A DNA stretch of 64,000 bases from SZUA-36 sp963704855 (GCA_963704855.1 CAVPHY010000028.1:186001-250000); one strand, 5' to 3'. Shown: positions 18,995 through 29,121, counted from the stretch's first letter. Notes: generated by a model not told the origin, from the sequence alone. A program made the numbers and translations.

Positions 18995-20299
18995 AAACGG
19001 GCTGATCAGTTTCTGCACATCCACGCGCGCACCGAGACGCGAGCACAGCATGAAACAACCGACCAGCTTGCGGTGCAGGAACATGGTTTCCGGTGGCGGG
19101 ACGCGGTATTCGCTCATATCCTCGAAGATCATTTCGAGACCGGCGTCGCGGCCGCGTGCGAAGACATCGGACGTGCCAAAATCGTAAATACCACCCTGGA
19201 TGACCGGTTCCGAAACCAGCCGGATCAGGTTCAGTATCTTGCCGACGTATTCGTCACTGTTACCCGGGTTGATATAGCCCATCTGCTCCGCAAGTCTGCG
19301 CACGGCCAGCTCATCGCCATCGATCATCGCACGGGCGATCTGGGCATAGCGGCGGGTGAATTTTTCCTCGAAGCTGACCGTCGAGCCGAAGTCCAGCAGG
19401 ACGATCCGGTCGGTTTCCGGCTGGTACAGGTAATTGGCAAAATTGGGGTCGGACTGCATGGTGCGGAACTCGAATAGTTCACGGAACATCAGGTGTTGTA
19501 ATAACGCGCCGGCACCATCTTTCAGTTCCTGTGCGACACCGTCTTCAGCCAAAGACTCCAGCGGCACACCATCGACGTAATCCATCGCCAGGACGCGCTT
19601 TGTGGTCAGGTCCTCATGTACACCGGGAACCACGAAACGCGGTTCATCCTCGACCAGTTTGCGGTAGTCCCTGAGGTACTGCGCCTCGACGATATAATCC
19701 GCCTCCTGGTGTAACTGTCGCTTGGCCTCTTTGACGATGCTGGAAACATCGATTTCAACCGGCAGCAGGTTGATCAGCCGCATCAGCATGGCCATGTTGT
19801 CGACATCGCTATTGATGCTCCTGGCCACACCCGGGTATTGAATTTTGAGCGCGAGATCACGTCCGTCTTCGGTGAAAACACGGTGTACCTGCCCGATCGA
19901 GGCGGCTGCGACGGGTTCGTAATTGAAATCGATAAACAGGTTCTGCCAGCCCTTACCGTACTCACGCCCCATGACCCGCTTGATCTGGGAAAGCGGCATC
20001 GTGTTGGCGGAGTCACGCAGAATGGCCAGTGCATCGGAAAACTCGCGTGGCAGGAAGTCCGCGCTTTCCATCGAAAGTATTTGCCCCATCTTCATCGCAG
20101 CGCCCCGCATACCTGCCAGGCGCTCGGCCAGTTTTTTGGCGTTGGTGGCCGTCAGTAAAACATTGTAGGCATCTTCGGGTTTTGCTTTACCAAGCCGCCG
20201 CACGGATTCCGCGACACCACCCAGCGCCAGTTCGGCCGCAGTCAAGCCCAGTCTCGCGAGACGGCCGAAGCGGGTGGTGGGGACGCGTGATTTTTTCAT
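18980..20299 (-). CDS. ABC1/AarF/UbiB-like atypical kinase
   Basis: About 439 residues with the hallmarks of the ABC1 (ADCK/UbiB) family: the KxGQ motif in AAMKMGQILS, the Ala-rich loop PVAAASIGQVHRV, LALKIQYPGV with the conserved Lys, VLAMDYVDG and IVLLDFGSTVSF (DFG). The family supports quinone biosynthesis or lipid homeostasis as an ATPase. This member, with no C-terminal membrane helices, is closer to the soluble AarF-like branch than to UbiB itself. The start is uncertain: MKKSRV at 20299 fits the domain, while an in-frame GTG at 20329 lies in a palindromic segment (20311-20340). Confidence 0.86.
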   Translation of the reverse strand: MKKSRVPTTRFGRLARLGLTAAELALGGVAESVRRLGKAKPEDAYNVLLTATNAKKLAERLAGMRGAAMKMGQILSMESADFLPREFSDALAILRDSANTMPLSQIKRVMGREYGKGWQNLFIDFNYEPVAAASIGQVHRVFTEDGRDLALKIQYPGVARSINSDVDNMAMLMRLINLLPVEIDVSSIVKEAKRQLHQEADYIVEAQYLRDYRKLVEDEPRFVVPGVHEDLTTKRVLAMDYVDGVPLESLAEDGVAQELKDGAGALLQHLMFRELFEFRTMQSDPNFANYLYQPETDRIVLLDFGSTVSFEEKFTRRYAQIARAMIDGDELAVRRLAEQMGYINPGNSDEYVGKILNLIRLVSEPVIQGGIYDFGTSDVFARGRDAGLEMIFEDMSEYRVPPPETMFLHRKLVGCFMLCSRLGARVDVQKLISPFLPAS

Positions 20300-20359
20300 G
20301 GTTGGCGGGAACCCCATGTACGTGTGCACACGGGGTTTTTCCTTTCTCGGGGTGGCCTG

Positions 20360-22423
20360 CTATTTTTTACCGCTCAAACGGTCTGCATAGGGTTTGAAGC
20401 TTATATCCCTGCCAAGAAATTCGGTTACCAGTTCCGAAGCTGGCCGGGTGCCGCCGCTGCCCAGCACGATATCGCGGTAAGCACCGGCCACCTCGACGTT
20501 TCTCAGACCCTGCTCTTCAAAACGGGTGAACATATCGGTGGCGATGGCCAACGACCACTGGTAGGTGTAATAAATGGCGGAATAACCGTTCAGATGGCCG
20601 AAGTTGGCGTAGAAATGCGTGCCCGGGATCGCTTCGAAGTGGGTGTATTCACGGGACATGCGTGGAATCAGCTCATCGAGATCAACATCGGCTGGATCCT
20701 GGTTGTAAATATTTAGCGACATCGCGGCCAGGCTGAGCTGGCGGCGTGTGTTCATACCCAGGCCGAAATCACGCGCGGCAATCATCTTGTCCAGCAATGC
20801 CTCGGGGATCACTTCACCCTTGCTGTTTTTAGCAAAGCGGGAAATGGTTTCATAATCCCAGACCCATTCCTGCAGCATTTGTGATGGCGCCTCTACAAAG
20901 TCCCATTCGGTGGCGATGCCGGATACATTGCTCCATGGCTGGTGGCCGGCAAACATCCAGTGAACCAGGTGCCCGAACTCGTGCAGAAAGGTGATAACCT
21001 GGCTGTGCTGCATCAGTCCGGTGCCTGACGGGAAATTGCAAATCAGGGCGGCAACCGGCAGTTGTTCACCTTCAATACCATTGACAAACGGGAACATCGC
21101 AGCGTGTTGGAATTTACCTTCCCGCGGGTGCATATCGAGGTAGAAACGGCCCAGTACGCGATCGCCGTCCAGCAGTTCATAGGACTCGACATCTTCATGC
21201 CAGCTTGGTGTCTGCCAGGGCCTGATCTGCACCTGGAAGAGATCCTGGACCATGGTCAGGATGCCATCACGGGTATTTGCGTAGTTGAAATACTCGCGGG
21301 TTTCCTTTGAATCAACCTTGAACTGTTCGGTGTTGACCTTTTCAGTAATGTAAGCCGATTGCCATGATTCAACACGTTCGGCACCCGGCTGATCCTGGCG
21401 CAGACGTTCCAGCAAAATATTGTAATCGTGGTCATTGGCTTCGGTGGTGTAGCCCTTGAGTTCTTCGAGGAAGCCTGCGACACGTTCCGGTGAGCCGACC
21501 ATCTTGTCGGCGGTGACCAGTTCCGCATGGTTTGCAAAGCCTATCAGCTGGGCCAGCTCAAAGCGCCTGGCCATCAGTTCTTCCAATACTTCCTTGTTCT
21601 GTGGGTAGGCGCGGTTGCCATACATTGTCAGCAGTTCTTTTCTCAGTGCATCACTTTCCGAGTAGGTGATGAATGGGAACAGATCGGGATACTGGGTTGT
21701 GATACGTATTTTGCCGTCTTCACCCGGCGGGTGCGCGGCGATATAGTCCTGTGGCAGACCGGCGAGGTCATCGACGGAATCCAGTTGCAGGGTACGCACG
21801 TCGTCACGGATGTTGCGGTCGAAGGTTTGGCCGATATTGACCAGTTCGGTGTTCAGTTCGCGTATGCGCTCGCGGGTTGCTTCATCCTTGTCCACGCCCG
21901 AAAGACGGAAACCCAGGAGGGCTTTTTCCACGGAGTGTTTGGTCGCCTGCTCCTCGTTGGCGGTATCCAGCTGGCTGACTGCCTCGTAAATCGGCCGTGA
22001 CAGGCTCAAATCGGTACCGATTTCCGATAACAGTTGCGCGCAATTTTCACCCGCCGTGCGCAGCTCCGGGTCCGGATGGACGGCGCTGAGACTCTGTGCG
22101 ACGGATGACATATTGCCGAGGCTGGTGGCCAGGCTGTCGAGGGACTTGTAATAACCGTCAACCGTTGACTTTCCCTGGAAAGATTCCAGGTCTGCCATGT
22201 GCTGTCGCATCAGCTGGTTTTCCGATTCGCAGCGGGCGGTGAGCTTGGGTGCTGTATCGATGTCGGTCAGGTCGATGGCCGAGTACCGCACAGGTAATTC
22301 GGTTGCGGCAGCTGGCAAGGCGTCCGATTCAGCGGCAGCCTGTGTGTCTGTATCCGTTGAGGGTTTACAAGCGGCCAGCAGGGCCGTGGTAGTAACAAAA
22401 ATAGCGAGTTGCTTGAGTTTCAT
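20360..22423 (-). CDS. M3-family metallopeptidase lipoprotein (oligopeptidase)
   Basis: About 687 residues. ATG 22423 begins a lipoprotein signal (FVTTTALLAACKPS). The catalytic zinc motif is FLHEFGHLVHW (HExxH), followed by the downstream Glu region EWDFVEAPSQML. Upstream helices and the C-terminal FYANFGHLNGYSAIYYTYQW segment match M3 (thimet/Dcp-like) peptidases, which cut short peptides. The lipobox suggests a periplasmic, membrane-anchored form. It lies upstream of the UbiB-like gene on the same strand, about 60 bases away. Confidence 0.9.
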   Translation of the reverse strand: MKLKQLAIFVTTTALLAACKPSTDTDTQAAAESDALPAAATELPVRYSAIDLTDIDTAPKLTARCESENQLMRQHMADLESFQGKSTVDGYYKSLDSLATSLGNMSSVAQSLSAVHPDPELRTAGENCAQLLSEIGTDLSLSRPIYEAVSQLDTANEEQATKHSVEKALLGFRLSGVDKDEATRERIRELNTELVNIGQTFDRNIRDDVRTLQLDSVDDLAGLPQDYIAAHPPGEDGKIRITTQYPDLFPFITYSESDALRKELLTMYGNRAYPQNKEVLEELMARRFELAQLIGFANHAELVTADKMVGSPERVAGFLEELKGYTTEANDHDYNILLERLRQDQPGAERVESWQSAYITEKVNTEQFKVDSKETREYFNYANTRDGILTMVQDLFQVQIRPWQTPSWHEDVESYELLDGDRVLGRFYLDMHPREGKFQHAAMFPFVNGIEGEQLPVAALICNFPSGTGLMQHSQVITFLHEFGHLVHWMFAGHQPWSNVSGIATEWDFVEAPSQMLQEWVWDYETISRFAKNSKGEVIPEALLDKMIAARDFGLGMNTRRQLSLAAMSLNIYNQDPADVDLDELIPRMSREYTHFEAIPGTHFYANFGHLNGYSAIYYTYQWSLAIATDMFTRFEEQGLRNVEVAGAYRDIVLGSGGTRPASELVTEFLGRDISFKPYADRLSGKK

Positions 22424-22533
22424 ATGGTTTCCTTGGTGCGGCATTCAGGCGCCCATGCACGGGCCAACTGTTCATTTTGGCGATATGCGGGTATCAATTC
22501 AATCCTGATCGGACGTACCGAAAGCGAATTCGG

Positions 22534-23364
22534 TTAAGTGGTCTTTGTTTGACCTGACCGCCCAAATAACAGATGGGTTTCAGCATCGCTGACCCTGACA
22601 CCGAACCGGCTGTCCAGGATTGCCTGTAACTGCCTGCCATCGGCGATGACCTGTTTCTTTTCACCGGATTTGTTGATCACCCAAAACTCGTGATTACGCA
22701 GCGAACGGACCTCGTCATCCAGGATTCTTGAAACCACGAGATGGTTTACGAAGGTGGCCGAGGGGTGTTTGTGCGAATAAAAGTGGCCTACTTCGCAATC
22801 CGCCGTTCCATAGCGGGCGAGTTCGAATTTATACAACGAGTAAAACCCCTCATTTTTCAGGGTCTGCATATGAAACTCACCGGCCTGGCGCTCTTCGATT
22901 CGAAATACCCGGAAGTTTTCATGCGATTCCTCACCCGACAGGCAAACCGGGTGCTGTGGCCCCAGCGGTCCGAAGCCGACGTCGGCGACGTAGCGCTCGC
23001 CATTGATTTCAACCAGCGTGATACGGTGCGTCAGACCCGGATGAATATCCTGGTTGTAGATTACCCGGCCCAGATACAGGCCCACCTTGAAACCCAGTTG
23101 CTCAAGCATCGCGTAGAGCAAGCCATTTTGTTCGAAACAGTAGCCGCCACGACGTTTCACGACGATCCGCCGGTACAGTGATTCAATATCCAGGGGCAGG
23201 TCGTCGCCCAGCATCGGCCCGACACTGGAGAAGGCAAACTGCGCCGCATGGCGCCGGGTGATTTCACTTAAGAAGGCCAGACCGGGTTTGCTTCTTTCAA
23301 GTCCCAGCGCCCGGATATAGGCGTCAGCGATATCTGCGTACTTCATGCTTTCATCTATTCTCAT
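22534..23364 (-). CDS. arylamine N-acetyltransferase
   Basis: 276 residues with the NAT catalytic triad in order: RRGGYCFEQNGL (Cys), LTHRITLVEI (His) and YVADVGFGP (Asp). NATs transfer acyl groups from acyl-CoA onto arylamines, hydrazines or related amines in the cytoplasm. Length is normal for the family. An alternative start at MKYADI (23346) would trim six residues. It is separated from the M3 peptidase by about 110 bases on the same strand. Confidence 0.9.
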   Translation of the reverse strand: MRIDESMKYADIADAYIRALGLERSKPGLAFLSEITRRHAAQFAFSSVGPMLGDDLPLDIESLYRRIVVKRRGGYCFEQNGLLYAMLEQLGFKVGLYLGRVIYNQDIHPGLTHRITLVEINGERYVADVGFGPLGPQHPVCLSGEESHENFRVFRIEERQAGEFHMQTLKNEGFYSLYKFELARYGTADCEVGHFYSHKHPSATFVNHLVVSRILDDEVRSLRNHEFWVINKSGEKKQVIADGRQLQAILDSRFGVRVSDAETHLLFGRSGQTKTT

Positions 23365-23420
23365 TCAATTGTTATCCAGTTTATCCCGCCGATCGCTATG
23401 CGTACTGATTCCGACCGTGG

Positions 23421-23524
23421 CTAGGAGCCTGTCGGCTTTTCCGCACGACCACATGGATGTGGGAGGTAGAGTAACGCAGGGAGCGGTTACCGAGTAGATC
23501 ATGTTAAATCCGACAGGCTCCTAG
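23421..23524. repeat. 104-bp element with perfect 15-bp terminal inverted repeats
   Basis: CTAGGAGCCTGTCGG at 23421-23435 is the exact reverse complement of 23510-23524. The interior is non-coding. It sits between the NAT gene and miaE. Size and termini fit a miniature inverted-repeat or REP-like element; no related transposase is present in the window. Confidence 0.8.
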
Positions 23525-23596
23525 TATGCATCAAGGACTTCCGCCACCCAAATTCAGGGTAAAATTAACGTTTTTGCCGCTTTGGAAATCACCCGC

Positions 23597-24169
23597 ATGA
23601 TCGAGCTGAAATTCAGAACACCTGGCGCCTGGTCCGAGGGGATCGTCGCAGACATGGATGTGTTTCTCCCGGACCACGCCGCAGCGGAGAAAAAGGCCTC
23701 CAGCATGGCCATGACCATGGTGGTTCATTATCCTGATAAACCCGAGCTTGTGAGCGCCATGATCGACCTTGCCCTGGAGGAACTCAGCCATTTCCGTTCG
23801 GTGGTCCGGATAATGCAGGAGCGTGGCCTGACCTTGCTACCCGATGAGAAAGACCCGTATGTCAACGCCTTGCGCCGGGAGGCCCGGCAGGGTAGCGAAT
23901 TTTACCTGATGGACCGCTTACTGATCGCCGGTATTGTCGAGGCGAGGGGTGCTGAACGCTTTGGCATGGTCGCGGCGGCACTGCCCGGTGGTGAGCTTAA
24001 GCGGTTCTACGATGCAATAACACGTTCCGAGCAAGGGCACGAGGAGCTGTTTCTGCAATTTGCCCGGAAGTACTTTGATCCGGCCCTGGTGCAGCAGCGT
24101 CTCGAAGAACTGCTGGAGGCCGAGGCAGGCATCGTCAGCAGCCTGCCGATCCGGCTGGCGCTGCACTGA
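23597..24169 (+). CDS. miaE: tRNA-(ms2io6A)-hydroxylase MiaE
   Basis: 190 residues with a ferritin-like di-iron fold: ALEELSHFRSVV (ExxH) and RSEQGHEELFLQFA (ExxH), as well as HYPDKPELVSAM typical of MiaE. The enzyme hydroxylates the isopentenyl group of ms2i6A-37 in tRNAs. ATG 23597 is preferred over the TTG at 23582. The stop is immediately followed by the next frame, so the downstream glycosyltransferase-like locus may be translationally coupled. Confidence 0.9.
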   Translation: MIELKFRTPGAWSEGIVADMDVFLPDHAAAEKKASSMAMTMVVHYPDKPELVSAMIDLALEELSHFRSVVRIMQERGLTLLPDEKDPYVNALRREARQGSEFYLMDRLLIAGIVEARGAERFGMVAAALPGGELKRFYDAITRSEQGHEELFLQFARKYFDPALVQQRLEELLEAEAGIVSSLPIRLALH

Positions 24170-25583
24170 TTGGGGCCGGGTAGCAATACCGAGGTGGAAA
24201 AATACCTGCGTCACTATGCCGAGCCGGAAGCCGCAGCGCTGGACGGCTTACCTGAACTAACTCCCTGGGACAACGTGGTGGTCATACCTGTCTGCAATGA
24301 GTCCACCGCGTTTCTCCGGCCTCCGCCCCCATGCGCGGGCCGCAGCCTGATGATCCTGGTGATCAATGAGATGGATAACGCATCACAAAGGGTCTCCCAG
24401 AACAACCACGCCCTGGCGTTGGCAGTGCAGGAGCGGTTCACGCCCCTGTGGCAATCTGCCAGCGCCCCGCGTCTGAGTTTGTGGCAGGACCCGCTGGCCG
24501 GGCGTGATCTGTTGCTGGTAGACCGTTTCAGCGAAGGACGAAAGTTGCCGGCCAAAGGCGGTGTCGGGCACGCCCGCAAAATTGGCGCCGACCTGGCGCT
24601 CAGCCTGATCCATCGTCAATACATCAAAACCACCTGGATGCATTGCAGCGATGCAGATGTGCAACTTCCGGATACCTATTTCACCTACAGCAACAGTCTT
24701 AAGGACAGCGCATCGAAATGCTCGGCACTTGTTTATCCCTTCAGCCATATCGATGACCCACGCAGGGCGGAAAGCAGGGAGGTGGTGGCGGCGACCCGCT
24801 TGTACGAGTTGTCGCTGCGCTATTACGTGGCGGGTATGAAATACGCCCGTTCGCCTTATGCCTTTCACACGATCGGCAGCACCATGGCCGTCAGCGCGAC
24901 AACACTATGCCCAGGTGCGGGGTTTCCCCAAGCGTGAGGCCGGTGAGGATTTTTACCTGCTCAATAAGCTGGCCAAGGTCGGTACCGTGCTGGAACTGGC
25001 TGAGGGGCCGGACAACGAGGCGATCAGGATCGAGTCACGCCGCTCCGACCGGGTTCCATTCGGGACCGGTGCCGCGGTCAACAGGATAACTGCCCTGGCC
25101 GATCCGCTGGGCGAGTTTCGATTCTACGATCCCTCGGTATTTGAATTGCTTAAAGCTGTGGCTGCAGGCCCTGCCTTCGATCTGGCAGTCGGGTTCCGCT
25201 GACCTGTCTGCCGGCGTTTTTCCGGATCGGCAGACGGTAACTCCAGGATTCTGAGCTGCACGCGCTTCTGGCACGGCCTGGAAGAAATGAAAACAGACCA
25301 GGCACTTGAGCACGCCTTCAGGCAGAGCAGGAGCCTGGATCAGTTCACCCGCCAGGTGCATACCTGGTTTGATGCCTTCCGTACGCTCAAGCTGATCCAT
25401 TTCCTGCGTGATGACTGCCTGCCGTCAATCAGTTACGTAGAACTTGAAACAAGCGCTCTGTATCGCCACCTGCTGACAGAAGACCCGGATTTGTTGGCTT
25501 TTCATAACCGTTTACGCAAGAATCCTGAGATGGAACCAGCGGGCAGGCTGAGACCCGGCTTTCACTTCGATCCCGATCAATAA
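24170..25583 (+). pseudogene. family 2 glycosyltransferase-like protein, frameshifted
   Basis: The text VVVIPVCNES, KGGVGHARKIGADLAL and MHCSDADVQLPDTYF (DAD) resembles a GT-A glycosyltransferase of family 2. It continues as GFPKREAGEDFYLLNKL after a frame change. Three indels are needed for one ~470-residue product: an extra base near 24901, an extra base near 25153 and a missing base near 25243. After these the frame runs to 25583 (RTLKLIHFLRDDCLPS). The start is uncertain; a TTG abuts the miaE stop. Sugar and acceptor are unknown. Confidence 0.65.
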
Positions 25584-25602
25584 CAGCGTCAAGGACACAC
25601 CA

Positions 25603-27469
25603 ATGTACAACTGGCAAGAAAAATACAAATCCAAGCTCGCCACCGCGCAGGAAGCGGTCAGCAAGGTCAGGAGCGGCCAGAGGGTTTTTATTGGTTCAGG
25701 CGCGGCGGAACCGCAATTGCTGGTAAAGGCACTCGCAGACCGCGGGCCGGAACTGGCAGATACGCAGATCACCCACATCCTCACCCTCGGGGTCGCACCT
25801 TATGCCGACCCGAAACTGAAGGATGGTTTTCGTCACAATGCCCTGTTTATCGGTCCGAACGTCCGCGATGCCGTAGCCGAGGGACGTGCCGACTTCACCC
25901 CGGTTTTTCTTTCCGAGGTTCCGCGGCTTTTTCGCCGCGGCAAGATGCCGATCGACGTGGCATTGATCCAGGTGACACCGCCGGATGAACACGGCTATTG
26001 CAGTTACGGGGTCAGTATCGATGTAACCAAGGCAGCGGCCGAGAGTGCCGGTTACGTGATCGCTGAAGTCAACCCCAATATGCCGCGCACGCTCGGTGAC
26101 TGTTTTATACACATCAACGCCATACACGAACTGGTGCCGAGCAACGAGGCCATTCTCGAGGCGCCGGCGGGCAAGGTTGACGATATAGCGAAAAGGATCG
26201 GACATCATATCGCGGACCTCATCCAGGATGGTTCGACCCTTCAGCTGGGTATTGGCACCATTCCCGATGCCGTCCTGGCCAGCCTTGGCGGCAAGAAGAA
26301 CCTAGGCATCCATTCGGAAATGATTTCCGATGGTGTAATTGATCTGGTCGAAGCCGGCGTAATCAACGGTTCGAAAAAGAACATCCATACCGGTAAGATC
26401 GTCGCCAGCTTTGCTATCGGTTCCAGGCGGCTTTACGATTTTATCGATAATAACCCGATGTGTGAATTCCACCCCTCGGAATACACCAATGATCCGTTCC
26501 GTATCGCGCAGAACGACCGGATGGTTGCGATCAATTCGGCCCTGCAGGTCGATCTGACCGGCCAGGTCTGTGCCGACTCGCTGGGCACCTATTTTTACAG
26601 CGGCATTGGTGGCCAGGTCGATTTCATACGCGGTGCTTCCCGCTCGAACCAGGGCCGGCCGATTATCGCGCTACCGTCAACCGCCAGCGATGGAAAAGTG
26701 TCCCGAATCGCAGCAACCCTGACTCCCGGCGCGGGTGTTGTCACCAGCAGGGGCGATGTACATTACGTGGTTACCGAGTATGGGAGTTGCCGATCTGCAT
26801 GGCAAGACCATTCGCGAACGCGCCATGGCCCTGATTCATATCGCCCATCCCGACCACCGTGAGCATTTAATGGAGGAGGCGCGTAAGCGGAAACTCGTTT
26901 ACAGCGACCAGGTGGCCATTTTTGGTCATGGCGATCTGAATCGCCGTTCATTTGAACGCTCGTTTACCAGCCCCAACGGCAAATCCGTACACATGCGACC
27001 GGTTTTACCGACTGACGAGGACATGATGCGGGATCTCTTTTACGCCTGTTCAGCAGAGACCTTATACCATCGCTTCTTCACAAAAGTGGCGTCCATGCCA
27101 CACCGTAAACTGAAGAAATTTGTCAATATCGACTATGTAAATAACATGGCCCTGGCCAGTGTCGTTAAGGAAGATGAGCGCGAGATGATCGTTGCCGTCG
27201 GCCGCTATTCCGTTGACAAGGCCAGCAATGCGGCAGAGGTGGCATTCATCGTCAGGGACGATTGGCAGGGACAGGGTGTGGGAGTGGCGATGTTCAATCA
27301 GCTGTTGGAAGTAGCACGGAACCGCGGCATCGTGACGTTTACTGCAGATTTGCTGCACGACAATGCCCGCATGCTCCACATATTCCACAAGTGCGCACCC
27401 ACGCCCATAGAGAGCACCCTTGAAGACGGGGTCTATCACCTTTCTTTCAGTATCCTGCCTGGCAGGTAG
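25603..27469 (+). pseudogene. acetyl-CoA hydrolase/transferase fused to a GNAT domain, one frameshift
   Basis: Residues 1-~400 form an acetyl-CoA hydrolase/CoA-transferase domain: RVFIGSGAAEPQLL, QLGIGTIPDAVLASL and the GIGGQVDFIRGA motif region. After a one-base insertion in the GGG run at about 26783 the text continues GVADLHGKTIRERAMALI, completing that domain. A GNAT acetyltransferase domain follows (VGRYSVDKASNAAEVAF, DDWQGQGVGVAMFNQLLE). The repaired protein is ~620 residues and matches known bifunctional members. It may shuttle CoA between acetate or acyl groups while acetylating a protein or metabolite; partners are unknown. Confidence 0.8.
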
Positions 27470-27493
27470 CCAGGGTAAACTCAGTAGCCAAAT

Positions 27494-27541
27494 GGGGCCG
27501 GGACAGAAGACCGCGAGGTTTTTGCCCCGACCCCGGTTTTT
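27494..27541 (+). terminator. probable rho-independent terminator
   Basis: Imperfect 11-bp GC-rich stem (27494-27504 with 27524-27534) followed by GGTTTTT, 25 bases after the GNAT stop. It also lies just downstream of the converging SdrD-B-like gene. Confidence 0.6.
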
Positions 27542-27570
27542 GGAAATCAGAAAACAGCCATGCGAAGGAG

Positions 27571-27975
27571 TTATTGACCGAGTTCTGAATATCCAAAGGC
27601 AGGAAGATTGACCGTTTCTCCATCTACCAGTGTCACCTGCTGACAGTTGCGGGTGGTCGGGACGCGTCCACCGCAAACGTAATCCAGGTCTACCAGGATG
27701 AAGTATGTGCCGGGATCGAAACTCCGGAAAGCAAAATCACCTTTCTCATCGGTGGCAACCGATTGCAGCGGTACGCCGCCGCAATGTTCGGTGTAGATAT
27801 TGATATGGATGTCTTTGAGACCACCTTCCTCGCAATCGCAAACACCATTTTTATCCCGGTCACAATATACGTTACCGGTAATTGAGCCCGTATCCGCCGC
27901 CATTAACTGAGCACTGAAGGCTGTCAGCAGCAGGGCAAAGAGGAGTTTTTGGCTTGTCAATTTTGTGCGTTTCAT
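27571..27975 (-). CDS. secreted SdrD B-like / prealbumin-fold protein
   Basis: 134 residues: a signal peptide (LFALLLTAFSAQLMA), then one SD-repeat B-like domain. GSITGNVYCDRDKNGVCD carries Ca2+-binding style acidic residues; GGLKDIHINIY and TDEKGDFAFRSFDPGTYFI complete it. Four or more cysteines suggest disulfides. Such domains are usually passive structural modules of surface proteins; here it stands alone. It precedes no obvious operon partner; the NifX-like gene lies 22 bases upstream on the same strand. Confidence 0.75.
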   Translation of the reverse strand: MKRTKLTSQKLLFALLLTAFSAQLMAADTGSITGNVYCDRDKNGVCDCEEGGLKDIHINIYTEHCGGVPLQSVATDEKGDFAFRSFDPGTYFILVDLDYVCGGRVPTTRNCQQVTLVDGETVNLPAFGYSELGQ

Positions 27976-27997
27976 AACCGGTCCTCCTTCATATTGA

Positions 27998-28399
27998 CTA
28001 GTGCAATTTTTCTTCGTGGTTGACTATCGTGTCATCGAGCACCGCCTGAATCGCAGCTTCAACATCGACAATGTCGGTGACAATGGGTTTGATACCCAAT
28101 TGCTGCAGGTCCAGGTAAGCGCCACGCCCCATGCCGCGGCTTATCAGGATGTCGCAATCGCTGATGTCGTCAAACATCTGCTGATGCGTGGTCTTTGAAC
28201 GGCGCCCAAAACCGCTACCCCTGGAATCGTGTTCGTGCCGGCGTTGATGCCGGTGTGAGGAGTGGCAAAAATCAAGCTTGGGAAGCGATTTCCGTTCTAT
28301 AATCTTCTCTTGCTCAAGCGAGACCACAATGTACTTTTCAGCACGGCCAAAATGCTGGCTGATGGTTTGTTCATCATCGGAAACGATTGCGATTTTCAT
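27998..28399 (-). CDS. NifX/NafY-type iron-molybdenum cofactor-binding-fold protein
   Basis: 133 residues starting MKIAIVSDDEQTISQHFGRAEKYIVV, the hallmark N-terminus of the dinitrogenase iron-molybdenum cofactor (NifB/NifX-like) family. It ends with DCDILISRGMGRGAYLDLQ. A His/Arg-rich insert (CHSSHRHQRRHEH) in the middle may bind metal. No nitrogenase gene is present in the window, so a general iron-sulfur or metal-cluster carrier role is more likely than nitrogen fixation. It is divergent from the XRE-cupin regulator, which may control it. Confidence 0.8.
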   Translation of the reverse strand: MKIAIVSDDEQTISQHFGRAEKYIVVSLEQEKIIERKSLPKLDFCHSSHRHQRRHEHDSRGSGFGRRSKTTHQQMFDDISDCDILISRGMGRGAYLDLQQLGIKPIVTDIVDVEAAIQAVLDDTIVNHEEKLH

Positions 28400-28539
28400 A
28401 CTTGTTGAACCTCTGGTTTCACGTCAATTCTCAATTTCCAATTTACAACTATATTGTGTTAATGTCAATTATATTGGTACAATATGAATAAATAGTCAAT
28501 CTTGTTTATTGATGACCGATAAACATCAGGGAGCCAGTC
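28400..28539. promoter_or_regulatory. divergent AT-rich promoter region with a 15-bp palindrome
   Basis: Between the NifX-like gene and the XRE-cupin gene. It contains the perfect inverted repeat ATATTG-GTA-CAATAT at 28471-28485 and a related half (TATATTG) about 20 bases to the left. It is much more AT-rich than its surroundings. A plausible operator for the adjacent XRE-cupin regulator. Confidence 0.5.
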
Positions 28540-29121
28540 ATGGGCGATAAATTGTTAGTGGGGCAACGCATTCGGGATTTGAGAACCAGCAGGGGTTTGT
28601 CGCTGCGTGCACTGGCAGCATTGAGCAAGCTTTCGACTAATGCAATCAGCCTGATTGAGCGTGGAGACAACTCACCAACCGTGTCTTCCCTGCATAACCT
28701 GGCAACGGCACTGGCTGTACCGATTACGGCGTTTTTTGAACAACAGCCAGATGGCCAGGTGATCCACATGAAGAGAGACCGCAGGCCGGTTTCCGAAACA
28801 GCGGGTGTCAGGATGGAGAACCTTGGCAGTGGTTTGCCAAACCAGCAGCTTGAACCCTTCCTGTTGTTAATCGAACCGGGGGTTAGCAGTACGAGCAGCC
28901 AGATCACCCACTCGGGTGAGGAGTTTGTTTACGTGCTGAGCGGCGCGCTGGTATGCAGGATAAATGAGCAGGAATACAATCTTGAAGAAGGGGACAGCCT
29001 GTTGTTTCTTGCCTCGCAACCACACGTTTACCGAAACGAAACACGTAAAGCAGCGCAGATCCTGATCATTTTTCAACCCATGGTCGGGCAGTTGATGGCG
29101 CACCAGCATTACCTGGAGTGA
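28540..29121 (+). CDS. XRE-family transcriptional regulator with C-terminal cupin
   Basis: 193 residues. An N-terminal helix-turn-helix (IRDLRTSRGLSLRALAALS, then NAISLIERGDNSPTVSSL) binds DNA. A cupin barrel follows (HSGEEFVYVLSGALVC, LEEGDSLLFLASQPHVYRN), likely the effector sensor. Regulators of this type control catabolic and efflux genes such as puuR-like systems. ATG 28540 is well placed. It faces the NifX-like gene across a palindromic promoter region. Confidence 0.9.
   Translation: MGDKLLVGQRIRDLRTSRGLSLRALAALSKLSTNAISLIERGDNSPTVSSLHNLATALAVPITAFFEQQPDGQVIHMKRDRRPVSETAGVRMENLGSGLPNQQLEPFLLLIEPGVSSTSSQITHSGEEFVYVLSGALVCRINEQEYNLEEGDSLLFLASQPHVYRNETRKAAQILIIFQPMVGQLMAHQHYLE

Noticed and set aside
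27998..28399. Evidence for nitrogen fixation
   Set aside because: The NifX-like fold is widespread outside diazotrophs, and no nif structural gene is present.
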